This document shows positions 1 to 8,338 of a stretch of DNA of 64,000 bases, one piece after another. This stretch comes from Spirosoma sp. (lineage in GTDB: Bacteria; Bacteroidota; Bacteroidia; Cytophagales; Spirosomataceae), in NCBI RefSeq assembly GCF_026391055.1, contig NZ_JAPLET010000024.1, positions 62,001-126,000 of the forward strand, written 5' to 3'. The translations under genes were made by a program, and so were the position numbers. Under the pieces are notes generated by a model, which had not been told where the DNA came from, did not search any database, and saw only the letters and a program-made list of their open reading frames with translations. Position 1 is the first letter of the stretch. Every line of letters starts with the position of its first letter.

Positions 1-2167
1 ACACTTCGGCCGACAGGGTTTTGCTCAAGGTAAAGTTGTTTGATGTGTACAGATTGAAAGCCACTAGCTTCACCTGATACGGTGTTCCCGAATAGAAAGT
101 CTGGTAGTTCTGATAGTACGTATTCACGTTATTCTGCATCCGCCACCATTTGGCAACCGACACCGGGAAACTGACATTCAGGTTCAGATTGTCCAGGTGA
201 CCCAAGTTTTCGGGTGTTACGTAGGTGATGTTCTGAGCAGCAATCTGGCGGGGTGTTTCCTGGTTGATAAAATCTGTGGTGCGGCTGAAACCGAGTGTCG
301 TTGAAATAGCTCCTTTGTACACGTGCGTCAACTCAACCGAATTGGTGTACTGTGGCCGCAGAAACGGATTACCCTGCTGATAGGTGTAGGGGTCCAGATA
401 GAACACAAATGGATTCAGGTTCTGGTAATCGGGCCGGTCGATCCGGCGGCTGTACGACATGTTCAGCACGTTGTTCGTATCCAGTTGACGAGACAGAAAC
501 ACCGTTGGAAACAGGTTCAAATAGTTGCGATCCACCGTCTGGTTGAGCGTTACCGACGTGCCCGTTGAGTGGGTATGCTCCGCGCGAAGTCCTGTCTGTA
601 CCTTTAGCTTACCGAATTTACCGGCGTAATTAACGTAAGCCGCGTTGATATTTTCGTTGTATTTGAACTGATTGGACCGACTGGCATCGAACAGCCACTG
701 TTTTGTTTCCTGCTGCAGTGTATCGTAGATGGTGTTGTTGTCTGCATCGACAAAACTGCTTTTTAAACCGGCTTCCACTTTGCTACCGTTCTTCAACGGA
801 TGTACGTAATCGGTTTTGAAGGCCATGATGTTGATCTCAGATGGCATGTTATTGCGTACATCCTGGTTGGGGCGGGTCAGCGAATTATCCGCGTTGTAGT
901 AGACTGTGCTCAGGTTGTTATTATTTTTTCCACCATAATGAACGTAGTCGGCATCGACGGTCCACTCGCGGCCTTTGCCATCGAAATCGTACTTATAGTT
1001 GACGTTGCCGGTCACGTTCGACATGAACTGACGGGCGTCTGTCTTGGTCGTGGGGCGGCTGGTCAATCGGCGATTTTCGTCGCTGATCAGTGTATTATTC
1101 TGCCCACCCGACCGCCAGTCGTTCGAGAAACCGTTGAACAACACACCCACCGTACTCTTCTTATTGATGTAATAGTCCAGCCCGGCTTTGTACGAATGAC
1201 CCGTAAACTGATTTGGCCGGAAGGAATACTGATCGAAATACGTGATCTTACCGTTGTACGGAATAGCCCGGTTGATTTCGTTGGTTTGGGCACTTTCCCG
1301 GTTCACGTAGCTGTAGTTGCCAAATACATTCAATTTTCCCTCGCGGTGATTGAGGTTCAGGGACGAGTTGAATTTCGGCAGATCGTCGCGGGCACCCTGC
1401 AAATTTTTTACCCAGCCGTAGCCCGTACCGACGATAAACGTACCATTGGTACCGAAATTCTTATTCTTCTTCATCTTAATGTTGATGATCCCCGAATTAC
1501 CCGCAGCATCATACTTGGAGCCAGGATTGGTAATAATCTCAATTGATGCAATATTGTCACTGGGGGTATTTTTCAACAGGTTCGATACTTCCTGCTGCGA
1601 GAGGTAGGTCTGTTTGCCGTCGATGTAAACGATCACCCCGGCTTTACCCTTCAGCTGAATCTGGTCGTTCTGCCGGTCGATTGTGACGCCGGGTGCTTTT
1701 TCCAAGACTTCCAGTGCCGTATTGCCGCTAGACACAATGCTGTTTTCTACATTCATAACCGTCCGGTCAACCTGCTGCTCGATGAAGGGTTTCGTCGCCA
1801 CGACCTTCACTTCGGTCAGGCTTTTGGTTTCATCGACCAAAGTCAGAGCGGGCAGTTCGACGGCCGGATTTGCTTCATTTATAGAGAACAGTGCGCTATA
1901 CGTTTTGCTATAACCGATCTGCTGGGCAGCCACCCGGTAGTTTCCGGCACCAACGTTTTCAAAGGCATATTTTCCTTCGGCATCGCTGATGGCCCCTTTT
2001 ACCAGCGTAGAGTCTTTTGCTTTCAGGAGCATCATAGTGGTAAACTCAAGTGGTTTACCCGCTACAGTACCCACTTGGCCGGTTACTGTTCCCCGTGTTA
2101 ATACTTGCCCAAATGATGTTGATAGAGCAAATAGGCTTAAAAGGAATATTGGTAAAATCGTTTTCAT
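1..2167 (-). CDS. Outer-membrane beta-barrel receptor with carboxypeptidase-like N-domain (3' end outside window)
   Basis: The reading frame is open from ATG at 2167 to the window edge, giving about 722 residues without a stop, so the C-terminus of the barrel is missing. The N-terminus is a clear Sec signal peptide (MKTILPIFLLSLFALSTSFG). It is followed by a carboxypeptidase-regulatory-like fold (about residues 25-105), a TonB-plug-like region (about 125-220, containing the string IVYIDGKQTYLSQQEV) and then a long beta-barrel rich in aromatic strands. This matches the Bacteroidota 'outer membrane beta-barrel family protein' type rather than SusC, because no SusD partner is adjacent. It should sit in the outer membrane and take part in TonB-linked uptake or another surface function; the substrate is unknown. 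A -7-like box (TACCTTTG, minus strand, 2226-2219) lies about 50 bases upstream, but no TTTG sits at the ideal distance. Confidence 0.85.
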   Translation of the reverse strand, partial: MKTILPIFLLSLFALSTSFGQVLTRGTVTGQVGTVAGKPLEFTTMMLLKAKDSTLVKGAISDAEGKYAFENVGAGNYRVAAQQIGYSKTYSALFSINEANPAVELPALTLVDETKSLTEVKVVATKPFIEQQVDRTVMNVENSIVSSGNTALEVLEKAPGVTIDRQNDQIQLKGKAGVIVYIDGKQTYLSQQEVSNLLKNTPSDNIASIEIITNPGSKYDAAGNSGIINIKMKKNKNFGTNGTFIVGTGYGWVKNLQGARDDLPKFNSSLNLNHREGKLNVFGNYSYVNRESAQTNEINRAIPYNGKITYFDQYSFRPNQFTGHSYKAGLDYYINKKSTVGVLFNGFSNDWRSGGQNNTLISDENRRLTSRPTTKTDARQFMSNVTGNVNYKYDFDGKGREWTVDADYVHYGGKNNNNLSTVYYNADNSLTRPNQDVRNNMPSEINIMAFKTDYVHPLKNGSKVEAGLKSSFVDADNNTIYDTLQQETKQWLFDASRSNQFKYNENINAAYVNYAGKFGKLKVQTGLRAEHTHSTGTSVTLNQTVDRNYLNLFPTVFLSRQLDTNNVLNMSYSRRIDRPDYQNLNPFVFYLDPYTYQQGNPFLRPQYTNSVELTHVYKGAISTTLGFSRTTDFINQETPRQIAAQNITYVTPENLGHLDNLNLNVSFPVSVAKWWRMQNNVNTYYQNYQTFYSGTPYQVKLVAFNLYTSNNFTLSKTLSAEV

Positions 2168-2409
2168 GATCTTGGACTTTTTTCGGAAGGTTGCTTTATG
2201 TCATTCAGAAGTACATGGCAAAGGTAGGTAGTATGCATCGCAAAGTACCTGTTCTTACACAAGCGGTCTGAACGGCAGGATAAGCGGATTTTAATGGGGA
2301 GGGGGTATTTTTAGAAGGGAATTCGAGAGAAAGACACAGTCAAAAACGGAATGTTGCATTCACGTTTAACTTTTTTATCTACTTTTAAGCACATCCAAAC
2401 CACCCTTTC

Positions 2410-2943
2410 ATGGCGGCTCTCACAATAGTTTGGGGGTTATTAAACCTCGGCCTGGCAATTACTGTGTTCGTCATTTCATGGCGTAACTTTCGTATCTATT
2501 CCGAACGGTATGGAAGTCTGGCAACCGGCATTCTTCTTTTATTAACAGCAGCAATGTGTCAGTCTTCAGGAAAAAAGCAATCTGCCGGAGCCAATCCCGC
2601 TGCCTTCCAAACGACCATATCCAGTTCACTCATTCAGGACGACGGATTCCATTCGTACTCTGTTCAACTGGCCGACTTTGGCTTCTCTAAATTGACTCAG
2701 AGGGTAATTGTCAACCAATCGGATTCAGCCACCGCTCAGCTTAGCAGTTATGTCAATCTAACGGGCTTTATGTCGGGAATCAGCTGGACATCGATCTACA
2801 CATCCGTTACGGTGGGGGCTGACCGGCATCTTCGGTACAATTCGTCCGGCACGCTACAATGGCTTTTGCTTGGTATACCACTTTACACACAAGCGAAACA
2901 CTTTACGGGCGACGTACCTACTACTAATACAAAAGTACAGTGA
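2410..2943 (+). CDS. Hypothetical membrane-anchored protein
   Basis: I do not recognise this 177-residue protein. It starts with two hydrophobic stretches (about residues 3-23 and 38-49), separated by a short basic segment (WRNFRIYSERYG). The remaining 120 residues are polar, rich in Ser and Thr and lack charged clusters. The second hydrophobic stretch ends in a cysteine (LLLTAAMC), which could be a lipobox if translation started later, but no good internal ATG supports that. It stands alone between the divergently transcribed receptor gene and a convergent beta-barrel gene, and its stop codon lies inside a hairpin that could terminate transcription from both sides. It may be a lineage-specific gene; coding status rests on length and the isolated, otherwise empty position. 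Confidence 0.5.
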   Translation: MAALTIVWGLLNLGLAITVFVISWRNFRIYSERYGSLATGILLLLTAAMCQSSGKKQSAGANPAAFQTTISSSLIQDDGFHSYSVQLADFGFSKLTQRVIVNQSDSATAQLSSYVNLTGFMSGISWTSIYTSVTVGADRHLRYNSSGTLQWLLLGIPLYTQAKHFTGDVPTTNTKVQ

Positions 2944-2972
2944 GTTAGTAGGCAACCTGACTCACTGTACTT
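2933..2972. terminator. Bidirectional hairpin between convergent genes
   Basis: A 13-bp perfect inverted repeat (AAGTACAGTGAGT at 2933-2945, its complement at 2960-2972) with a 14-base loop sits exactly where the gene ending at 2943 meets the oppositely oriented gene ending at 2980. There is no long U-tract, so terminator function is inferred from position. Confidence 0.5.
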
Positions 2973-2979
2973 CAATAGT

Positions 2980-3705
2980 TTACAATTTTACACCTACCGC
3001 CCACACACTAGCGTCCGGTCCCTGCCCTGCCTTAAAGGGGCTATTAGGTTCGTAACGGAAGAACAATTTGGCACTGCCCCGGAAACCCAGCTCCGATGTC
3101 AGCCCCCAGCGAACGGTATTCAGATTGTAGGAGCCATGATCCCGAACCGCAGAGCCACCAACGGGCTTCACTTTCGTGTAACTATCCAGCCGAATACCGG
3201 CGTAGGCACCCAGCCCCAGCGTTAGCCCCGAACGGAACGACAGGTTGAACATAACGGGCAAATTGAGTTGGGCAATGACCAGTTTTGACTTGCGTAGATC
3301 GACATCCGACTGCTCGATGCTCAATTGATTGTTTCGTTCCACAAGGATGTTTCTACCCGCATCGGCCGACCGCTCGAACATGAAGTTGTTCCAGGCTACT
3401 TCGGGGCCGGTCACGAGCCGGAGCTTAGTGGCACCTTTCACGGAAAGTGGAATTCGTTTTTGCCAGGCCAGTGCCACGAAGCGCGAACCAAGGGGTCGGA
3501 AATCATAACCCGCCGGCATCGATCCGCCGAAGTTATTCAGCCCAACATACAGGCTAAAATCAGATGTGACGCGGTTAACCGATTTGTGGTAGCGGGTTGT
3601 CGAAACGCTGGAATCAGTTTTGATAATAACGGTCGTATTTTGAGCAAATACAGCGGTCGAAGCAGCGATTAAGGTGGTTGTGAGGAGGTGTTTGAACGTT
3701 TTCAT
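2980..3705 (-). CDS. Outer-membrane beta-barrel protein (porin-like, PorT/OmpA-barrel type)
   Basis: The start at 3705 gives MKTFKHLLTTTLIAASTAVFAQ, a textbook signal peptide; the frame is open 12 bases further up (MTTT...) but that only adds residues ahead of the signal. The mature protein of about 220 residues alternates short amphipathic strands and turns (for example YVGLNNFGGSMP, LTLGLGAYAGIRLD, FFRYEPNSPFK) and ends near a typical barrel terminus (VWAVGVKL). This is the pattern of small Bacteroidota outer-membrane barrels. The specific function is not evident. It is transcribed alone, with the convergent unknown gene downstream and an AT-rich 190-bp upstream region. Confidence 0.7.
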   Translation of the reverse strand: MKTFKHLLTTTLIAASTAVFAQNTTVIIKTDSSVSTTRYHKSVNRVTSDFSLYVGLNNFGGSMPAGYDFRPLGSRFVALAWQKRIPLSVKGATKLRLVTGPEVAWNNFMFERSADAGRNILVERNNQLSIEQSDVDLRKSKLVIAQLNLPVMFNLSFRSGLTLGLGAYAGIRLDSYTKVKPVGGSAVRDHGSYNLNTVRWGLTSELGFRGSAKLFFRYEPNSPFKAGQGPDASVWAVGVKL

Positions 3706-3895
3706 GGTTGTAGTCAAGATTAAAGGTTTAGGAATAATTGAGTTGTTTCTTTTTCAGGTTGTATTCTTTTTGGCATTTGGCAGGAAGATGTAAGAACACC
3801 GGATGCAGGTTGCATGGCGGACAAAAAAAATCACCAACTCACTTTAAAATAATCCACAACTTTCTAAAAATCAGATCTTTATAGGTATAAAAAAA

Positions 3896-4972
3896 TTAAT
3901 TACCATACTCATTTAATGTGTAAACCGTCACGCCAGGCATAGCCTTTAGTAGTTTCACCATCAGTTCCCGGTGCGAAGCGCCAACCCCAACAACAACCCG
4001 TTTAGCACCCGCATTTCTTGCCCGGCTTACCAGATTCTGACACATACCTTCATTGCGGAGGGTCCAGTAATTGAGCATGTCACGTACTCCGTTTTCCGGA
4101 AACCCTTTCAGGCCAAACAGATAGTGGTTGCCATAAAAATTACCAAAGTCGGTCAGCTTATCCCATTCGGCCGTGTTAAAAAACGCCGTTCCTTTGCCCG
4201 CTCTGACAGCCGCATTCATCTGCCGTTGCAGGGCATTACTCTCGTTTAGTAAAGCGGCATACTTCCGGTAATCAGCCGAGTTGGTATCGGCTTCAATGGC
4301 TGTTTCAAATTGCTTGTAAAGGGAATCCGTTTTACCCCATGCCTCGCTCCAGGGCGTATTGTATTTCTGGCAATCCATCGGCATGATTTTCTCGAACTTC
4401 AGCGTTTGTGCAATTGGATGAAAGATGTTGTAGTATTCGTTCGTGCGACGGAAACCCAGATTTTTAAGCGAATCGACCGGGCCAAGTATCCGGGTAAAGG
4501 CGGCAATTTCTTCGTTGCCAAAGGCAGGTCGCAGTTTGTCGAGCAGATAAAACTGGTAAGACGCATTGCCAAAATCGTGCGTCAGGAATAAGGCATGGGC
4601 CAGTTTCATCCGCTCCTGGTGATAGTATGGGTACGTCTGCAAAAGCTTATACTGCCGCGCAATGAACGCCTTTGGATTTTTAGGCAGCTTGTACCCTACT
4701 TTTGTGAGGTACGCTAGCCGTTTATCAATGGCTTCTTTATTCCAGTGGCGATCCAGGGCATCGTAATCTTCAGGTGAAAGATTTTCGCCGAAAACGGCAT
4801 CCGGTTTGAACGCAAGTGCTTTATTGATCGGGTACGAAAAGTCCTCGATGCTTTTCGTACCGTAGTCGTGCGAAGCAGCAATGAACAGGATTTCAAGGGG
4901 TTGGACCATTTTTGATTGAGCTTTTGCCAGAATTGACATGGCGATCAGCAGGAGCGTAACAGAAAATTTCAT
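3896..4972 (-). CDS. DUF5694/TraB-like secreted protein
   Basis: Starting at 4972 the protein begins MKFSVTLLLIAMSILAKAQS, a signal peptide; the frame stays open upstream to 5008 but the extra residues look non-coding. The mature part opens with LEILFIAASHDYG and PDAVFGENLSPEDYDALD, and closes with KRVVVGVGASHRELMVKLL. This N-terminal 'detect, name the family' strand with a glutamate and the C-terminal 'vGxxH' strand are what TraB/GumN-related DUF5694 proteins show. Enzymatic activity for this family is not established to my knowledge. It is exported, probably periplasmic. The gene is divergent from the LytS-type kinase gene, with 235 bases between the start codons that must hold both promoters. 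Family assignment is moderately sure; function unknown. Confidence 0.65.
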   Translation of the reverse strand: MKFSVTLLLIAMSILAKAQSKMVQPLEILFIAASHDYGTKSIEDFSYPINKALAFKPDAVFGENLSPEDYDALDRHWNKEAIDKRLAYLTKVGYKLPKNPKAFIARQYKLLQTYPYYHQERMKLAHALFLTHDFGNASYQFYLLDKLRPAFGNEEIAAFTRILGPVDSLKNLGFRRTNEYYNIFHPIAQTLKFEKIMPMDCQKYNTPWSEAWGKTDSLYKQFETAIEADTNSADYRKYAALLNESNALQRQMNAAVRAGKGTAFFNTAEWDKLTDFGNFYGNHYLFGLKGFPENGVRDMLNYWTLRNEGMCQNLVSRARNAGAKRVVVGVGASHRELMVKLLKAMPGVTVYTLNEYGN

Positions 4973-5207
4973 GGTCGTCGTGATTGTGTTTGTGAATTGA
5001 TGAACCAAAGATGGGGCCTTCGAAATAGCCCGTTCACCTGTTTTCGACCAACCTCATTATCATGTCGGCAACCAGCCTCTTCAATCGACCAACGCCCTTC
5101 AGCTATTCCAACGGTCGTTGATCGGTTAAAAATGGGCGTTTGTCGATCCCGTTTGCGACAAACTGCCTCACTGACGTATTTCGTACGTCGGTAAAACTCC
5201 TGGACTT

Positions 5208-6254
5208 ATGGCAATTCGCGTACCCGCTTTCCTGAACAATCGTACCCGCGTTCGTAACCTGCTCTACTTGCTGCTGTGTGGTACTATGATCCTTATGAAT
5301 GCCTACGAGCCTAAAAAGAATGCGTATGTGTTCGAGCCATTGGAGATTTCGATCAGCGTTACGTTCTGGTTTACCGTTTGGTTCGAACACGCTTTTGTGC
5401 TTAACCGCTACCTTACCCGTCAAAAAATACTATGGGCGCTGGTTGGTTCAGTCGGGGCGTTGGGCGTTTTTATTGTACTCCGTTATCTACTGGAGCAAGT
5501 CTTTTTCTGGTACGTATTTGGCTTCACCAACTACGATCCGGACACGACCTTGCTCTATTACGCCAAGGATAATCTTTACTTTGCCTTCCCGGCCATTGGG
5601 TTGGGCCTGGCCTTTAAAATCATCGAAGACTGGCTTGTGCATCAGCAGGAACGTACCGAACTCGTTGGGGAGCGAAACATGGCCGAGCTGGCGTTCCTGA
5701 AATCGCAGGTAAATCCGCACTTCCTGTTCAATACGCTGAACAATATTTACTCGCTGGCCTACACTAAATCCGATGCCGCACCGGGTGCGATTCTGAAACT
5801 GTCGGAACTGATGCGCTATATGCTTTACGACAGCAATAACCGTACGGAAGAAAGTGGTCGCGTATTGCTGTCGAACGAGATCAACTACCTTAAAAATTAT
5901 GTCGAACTCGAAAAGCTGCGCGTAGTCGATGCCAATGTGCAGTTTAGTATTGAAGGCAATACGGATCTGTACCGTATTGAGCCACTCTTGCTGGTATCGT
6001 TCGTTGAAAATGCGTTTAAGCATGGCGATCTAACCGACCCCAATCACCCGCTCGTTCTGGATTTGAGCGTTCAGAAGGGTAGATTGCGGTTCGATACACT
6101 CAATAAAAAGACAAGTCGGCAAACGGATGCCGTGGGTGGAATTGGCCTGACGAATGTGAGACGACGGCTGGAACTGCTCTACCCTAACCAACATACGTTG
6201 CATATTACGGATGAGGCCGATAGCTACGCCTGTTCGCTGGAATTGAGTTTATAA
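5208..6254 (+). CDS. LytS-type sensor histidine kinase
   Basis: This 348-residue protein has four hydrophobic segments in the first 140 residues (about 17-32, 48-63, 74-93, 122-138), then a linker and a His_kinase (PF06580) domain. The phospho-acceptor is His171 in the string SQVNPHFLFNTLNNI, followed by the N-box region (LLLVSFVENAFKHGD) and a glycine-rich G-box (GGIGLTNVRRRLELLYP). It is an inner-membrane kinase of the LytS/YehU class with no recognisable extracellular sensor domain, so the signal may be sensed in the membrane. The next gene, 21 bases downstream, encodes a LytTR response regulator, its obvious partner. It is divergent from the DUF5694-like gene. Confidence 0.93.
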   Translation: MAIRVPAFLNNRTRVRNLLYLLLCGTMILMNAYEPKKNAYVFEPLEISISVTFWFTVWFEHAFVLNRYLTRQKILWALVGSVGALGVFIVLRYLLEQVFFWYVFGFTNYDPDTTLLYYAKDNLYFAFPAIGLGLAFKIIEDWLVHQQERTELVGERNMAELAFLKSQVNPHFLFNTLNNIYSLAYTKSDAAPGAILKLSELMRYMLYDSNNRTEESGRVLLSNEINYLKNYVELEKLRVVDANVQFSIEGNTDLYRIEPLLLVSFVENAFKHGDLTDPNHPLVLDLSVQKGRLRFDTLNKKTSRQTDAVGGIGLTNVRRRLELLYPNQHTLHITDEADSYACSLELSL

Positions 6255-6275
6255 GTTGATTTTCAAACATCGTTT

Positions 6276-7028
6276 ATGCGCTGTCTCATTGTTGACGACG
6301 AACCCCTCGCCCACGCTATTCTGAGCGACTACATTCAAAAAGTACCTTTTCTGGAACTGGTGGGTGCTACGACCAGCCCCATCGACGCTCTTACGCAGGT
6401 GCAACGGGGAACAGTCGACCTAGTGTTTCTGGATATTCAAATGCCGGAGCTCACCGGTATGCAGTTTTTGAAGTTGGTGGAGCGGGCAGTCGGCGAGAGC
6501 AGGTGCCGGGTAATTCTAACAACGGCTTACTCCACGTACGCACTGGAGGGCTACGAGCATAATGTTGTCGATTACCTGCTCAAACCGATTTCGTTCGAGC
6601 GGTTTTATAAAGCCGTTCAAAAATTATTTCCACCCGTTAAGGCTGAAAAGACCGACCTAACCCCGGCGGCTGCCGTACATGATAGCGTATTCACAGCGAT
6701 ACCGCCAGAAGCTACTACGAAAGATTTCATTTTCGTCAAGACCGAATACCGCTTGCAACGGGTTGACCTGAGTGAGATTTTATATTGCGAAGGCTTGAAG
6801 GACTATGTGTCCATTTACACCCCAACGGAGCGGATTCTGACCCTGCAAACGATGAAAAGCCTGGACGAAAAACTCCCGGTCAATCAGTTTGCCCGCGTCC
6901 ACAAATCCTACATCGTTGCCCTCAATCGCATTGAATCCATCGAACGAAACCGCATTTTCATTCAAAAAGCAGTCATTCCCATTGGCGATACCTATCGGGA
7001 TAGTTTTTATAAGTTGATTGACGGATAA
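6276..7028 (+). CDS. LytTR-family response regulator
   Basis: The 250-residue protein carries an N-terminal receiver domain (residues 1-120) with the acidic pocket VDDE at 6-9 and the phospho-acceptor Asp53 in VFLDIQMPE, the conserved Thr (LTTAYS) and Lys (YLLKPISF). It ends with a LytTR DNA-binding domain (about 145-248) that includes the typical EGLKDYVSIYT and FARVHKSYIV strings. It is the cytoplasmic output partner of the kinase encoded just upstream and is very probably co-transcribed with it. Targets are not visible; such regulators bind direct repeats, none of which I could identify confidently here. A strong hairpin closes the operon. Confidence 0.93.
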   Translation: MRCLIVDDEPLAHAILSDYIQKVPFLELVGATTSPIDALTQVQRGTVDLVFLDIQMPELTGMQFLKLVERAVGESRCRVILTTAYSTYALEGYEHNVVDYLLKPISFERFYKAVQKLFPPVKAEKTDLTPAAAVHDSVFTAIPPEATTKDFIFVKTEYRLQRVDLSEILYCEGLKDYVSIYTPTERILTLQTMKSLDEKLPVNQFARVHKSYIVALNRIESIERNRIFIQKAVIPIGDTYRDSFYKLIDG

Positions 7029-7030
7029 TT

Positions 7031-7078
7031 GCCTTTTATGTGGTGTCAGTTTCTCAAAACTGACACCACATAAAAGGC
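7031..7078. terminator. Bidirectional terminator, 22-bp perfect stem
   Basis: GCCTTTTATGTGGTGTCAGT begins a stem at 7031-7052 that pairs perfectly with 7057-7078 across a 4-base loop. It fills the space between the end of the response-regulator gene (+) and the end of the efflux adaptor gene (-), so it can terminate both. Confidence 0.75.
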
Positions 7079-8313
7079 TACTCTTCTTCGCTGTTATTCA
7101 GCTTGGACAATAGGCCATACCCGCCGTTAATGACAATTGGCGTCTTTATCGGGTCTACATCACCGGGCAACGTAACGGCCACGTAGCCGTTTTCATGTAC
7201 GCCCGTTTTAATTTCCACTTGTCTGAAATGATACATAGCAGCTTTGGTATCCTTCCGGTCGAGCACGTAAACGTACGATTTGCCCCCAAAACCAATGACA
7301 GCCGTTTCGGGCAAAGCGGTCAAAGGCTGGGTTTTCACATCGACCTGCGCCGTAATATATCCGCCCGGAATATAGTGGCTGGCATCGCCCTCCGGGTGAG
7401 CCAGTACCGAAATGGTGCGATCAGCCGCAATAGATTTACCGATCAGAAAAATCGTTCCCTGATGTTCCAGCGTGGCGTCGCCCCCCATGCCAAAACGGAC
7501 CTTTTGCCCCGAATGAATACGACTGATATCTTTCTCGAAAACACTCAGGCGTACATGCAGGTGGTCTATGTTCGTAATCTGCACCAGCACATCGGATGGA
7601 TTCACGAACCGGCCGTTGTTGGTAGGCACATCCGTAACATAACCCGACACAGGCGATGGCACGGTAATGGTTCGAACCATTCGTTCGGGCGTCAGGGTGG
7701 CTGGATTTATGCGGAGAATAGCCAGCCGTTGCGCCATGCCCGCCAGTTGCGCCTGTAAACTTTGCCGGTTGGCCCGAACCTGCTGGAAAACTTTCAGCGC
7801 ATTGACATTATCCCGGCTCAGTTCCTGCTGACGGGCAAACTCCAGATCGGCATACTCCAGCTTGGCTTTGGTATCGAGGTAGTCCTGCTGCAGCTGAACG
7901 TATTCCGGATTTTCGAGTACCACAAGCGTCTGGCCCTTGCGGATACGCATACCCGGCTCAAGCTGAATCTGGCGGATATACCCACCCACCGGCACGGATA
8001 CTGACACCAAATTCTGCGCGGGCACATCGAGTGATCCATTTACTTTTAAAGTGGTACTCAATGGCCGGAGAGTCGGTTGCCCCAGCTGGATAGCTGCCAT
8101 GTCGTACTGTGCCTGGCTCAATTCCACCATCACTGGTCCACCGGGGGCTTCTTTCTCGCTTGTATCTTTGGCCGACGCCTGCTCGTTAAGGTTAGGGGTA
8201 GATTTGTTTTCTTCCGACGAATTACCGGACTGGCAGGCAGCGGCCCCAAACAGAACAGTGGCGACCAAAAGAGCTACCTGAAGGGAGTAACGCAAGTTTA
8301 TGAACGGATGCAT
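7078..8313 (-). CDS. RND efflux periplasmic adaptor (CusB/CzcB type) lipoprotein
   Basis: Start chosen at 8313 because it yields a lipoprotein signal peptide ending in FGAAAC (Cys27), directly 25 bases after the pump gene; longer frames overlap the pump. The roughly 411-residue protein shows the membrane-fusion-protein order: a barrel-sandwich segment (VGGYIRQIQLEPGMRIRKGQ), an alpha-helical hairpin (about 145-210, QQDYLDTKAKLEYADLEF), a second lipoyl half (ITVPSPVSGYVTDVP) and beta-barrel and proximal domains (SVFEKDISRIHSGQKV). It links the inner-membrane pump to the outer-membrane channel in the periplasm. The metal is not evident: there is no Met- or His-rich N-terminal extension of the kind seen in CusB. 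Downstream partner of the cusA-like gene. Confidence 0.9.
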   Translation of the reverse strand: MHPFINLRYSLQVALLVATVLFGAAACQSGNSSEENKSTPNLNEQASAKDTSEKEAPGGPVMVELSQAQYDMAAIQLGQPTLRPLSTTLKVNGSLDVPAQNLVSVSVPVGGYIRQIQLEPGMRIRKGQTLVVLENPEYVQLQQDYLDTKAKLEYADLEFARQQELSRDNVNALKVFQQVRANRQSLQAQLAGMAQRLAILRINPATLTPERMVRTITVPSPVSGYVTDVPTNNGRFVNPSDVLVQITNIDHLHVRLSVFEKDISRIHSGQKVRFGMGGDATLEHQGTIFLIGKSIAADRTISVLAHPEGDASHYIPGGYITAQVDVKTQPLTALPETAVIGFGGKSYVYVLDRKDTKAAMYHFRQVEIKTGVHENGYVAVTLPGDVDPIKTPIVINGGYGLLSKLNNSEEE

Positions 8314-8338
8314 ATAAATCTTGTGAAATACGGTGGGT

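Noticed and set aside
800..1546. 248-codon + strand frame inside the outer-membrane receptor
   Set aside because: Antisense to a continuous receptor frame with signal peptide and plug motifs; its own translation has no domain-like features.
2219..2244. Promoter for the outer-membrane receptor (TACCTTTG with an upstream TTTG)
   Set aside because: The TTTG spacing is 14 bases instead of 19-20, so it is only mentioned in the gene entry.
7195..7758. 187-codon + strand frame opposite the efflux adaptor
   Set aside because: No recognisable motif; the adaptor frame is clearly the gene.
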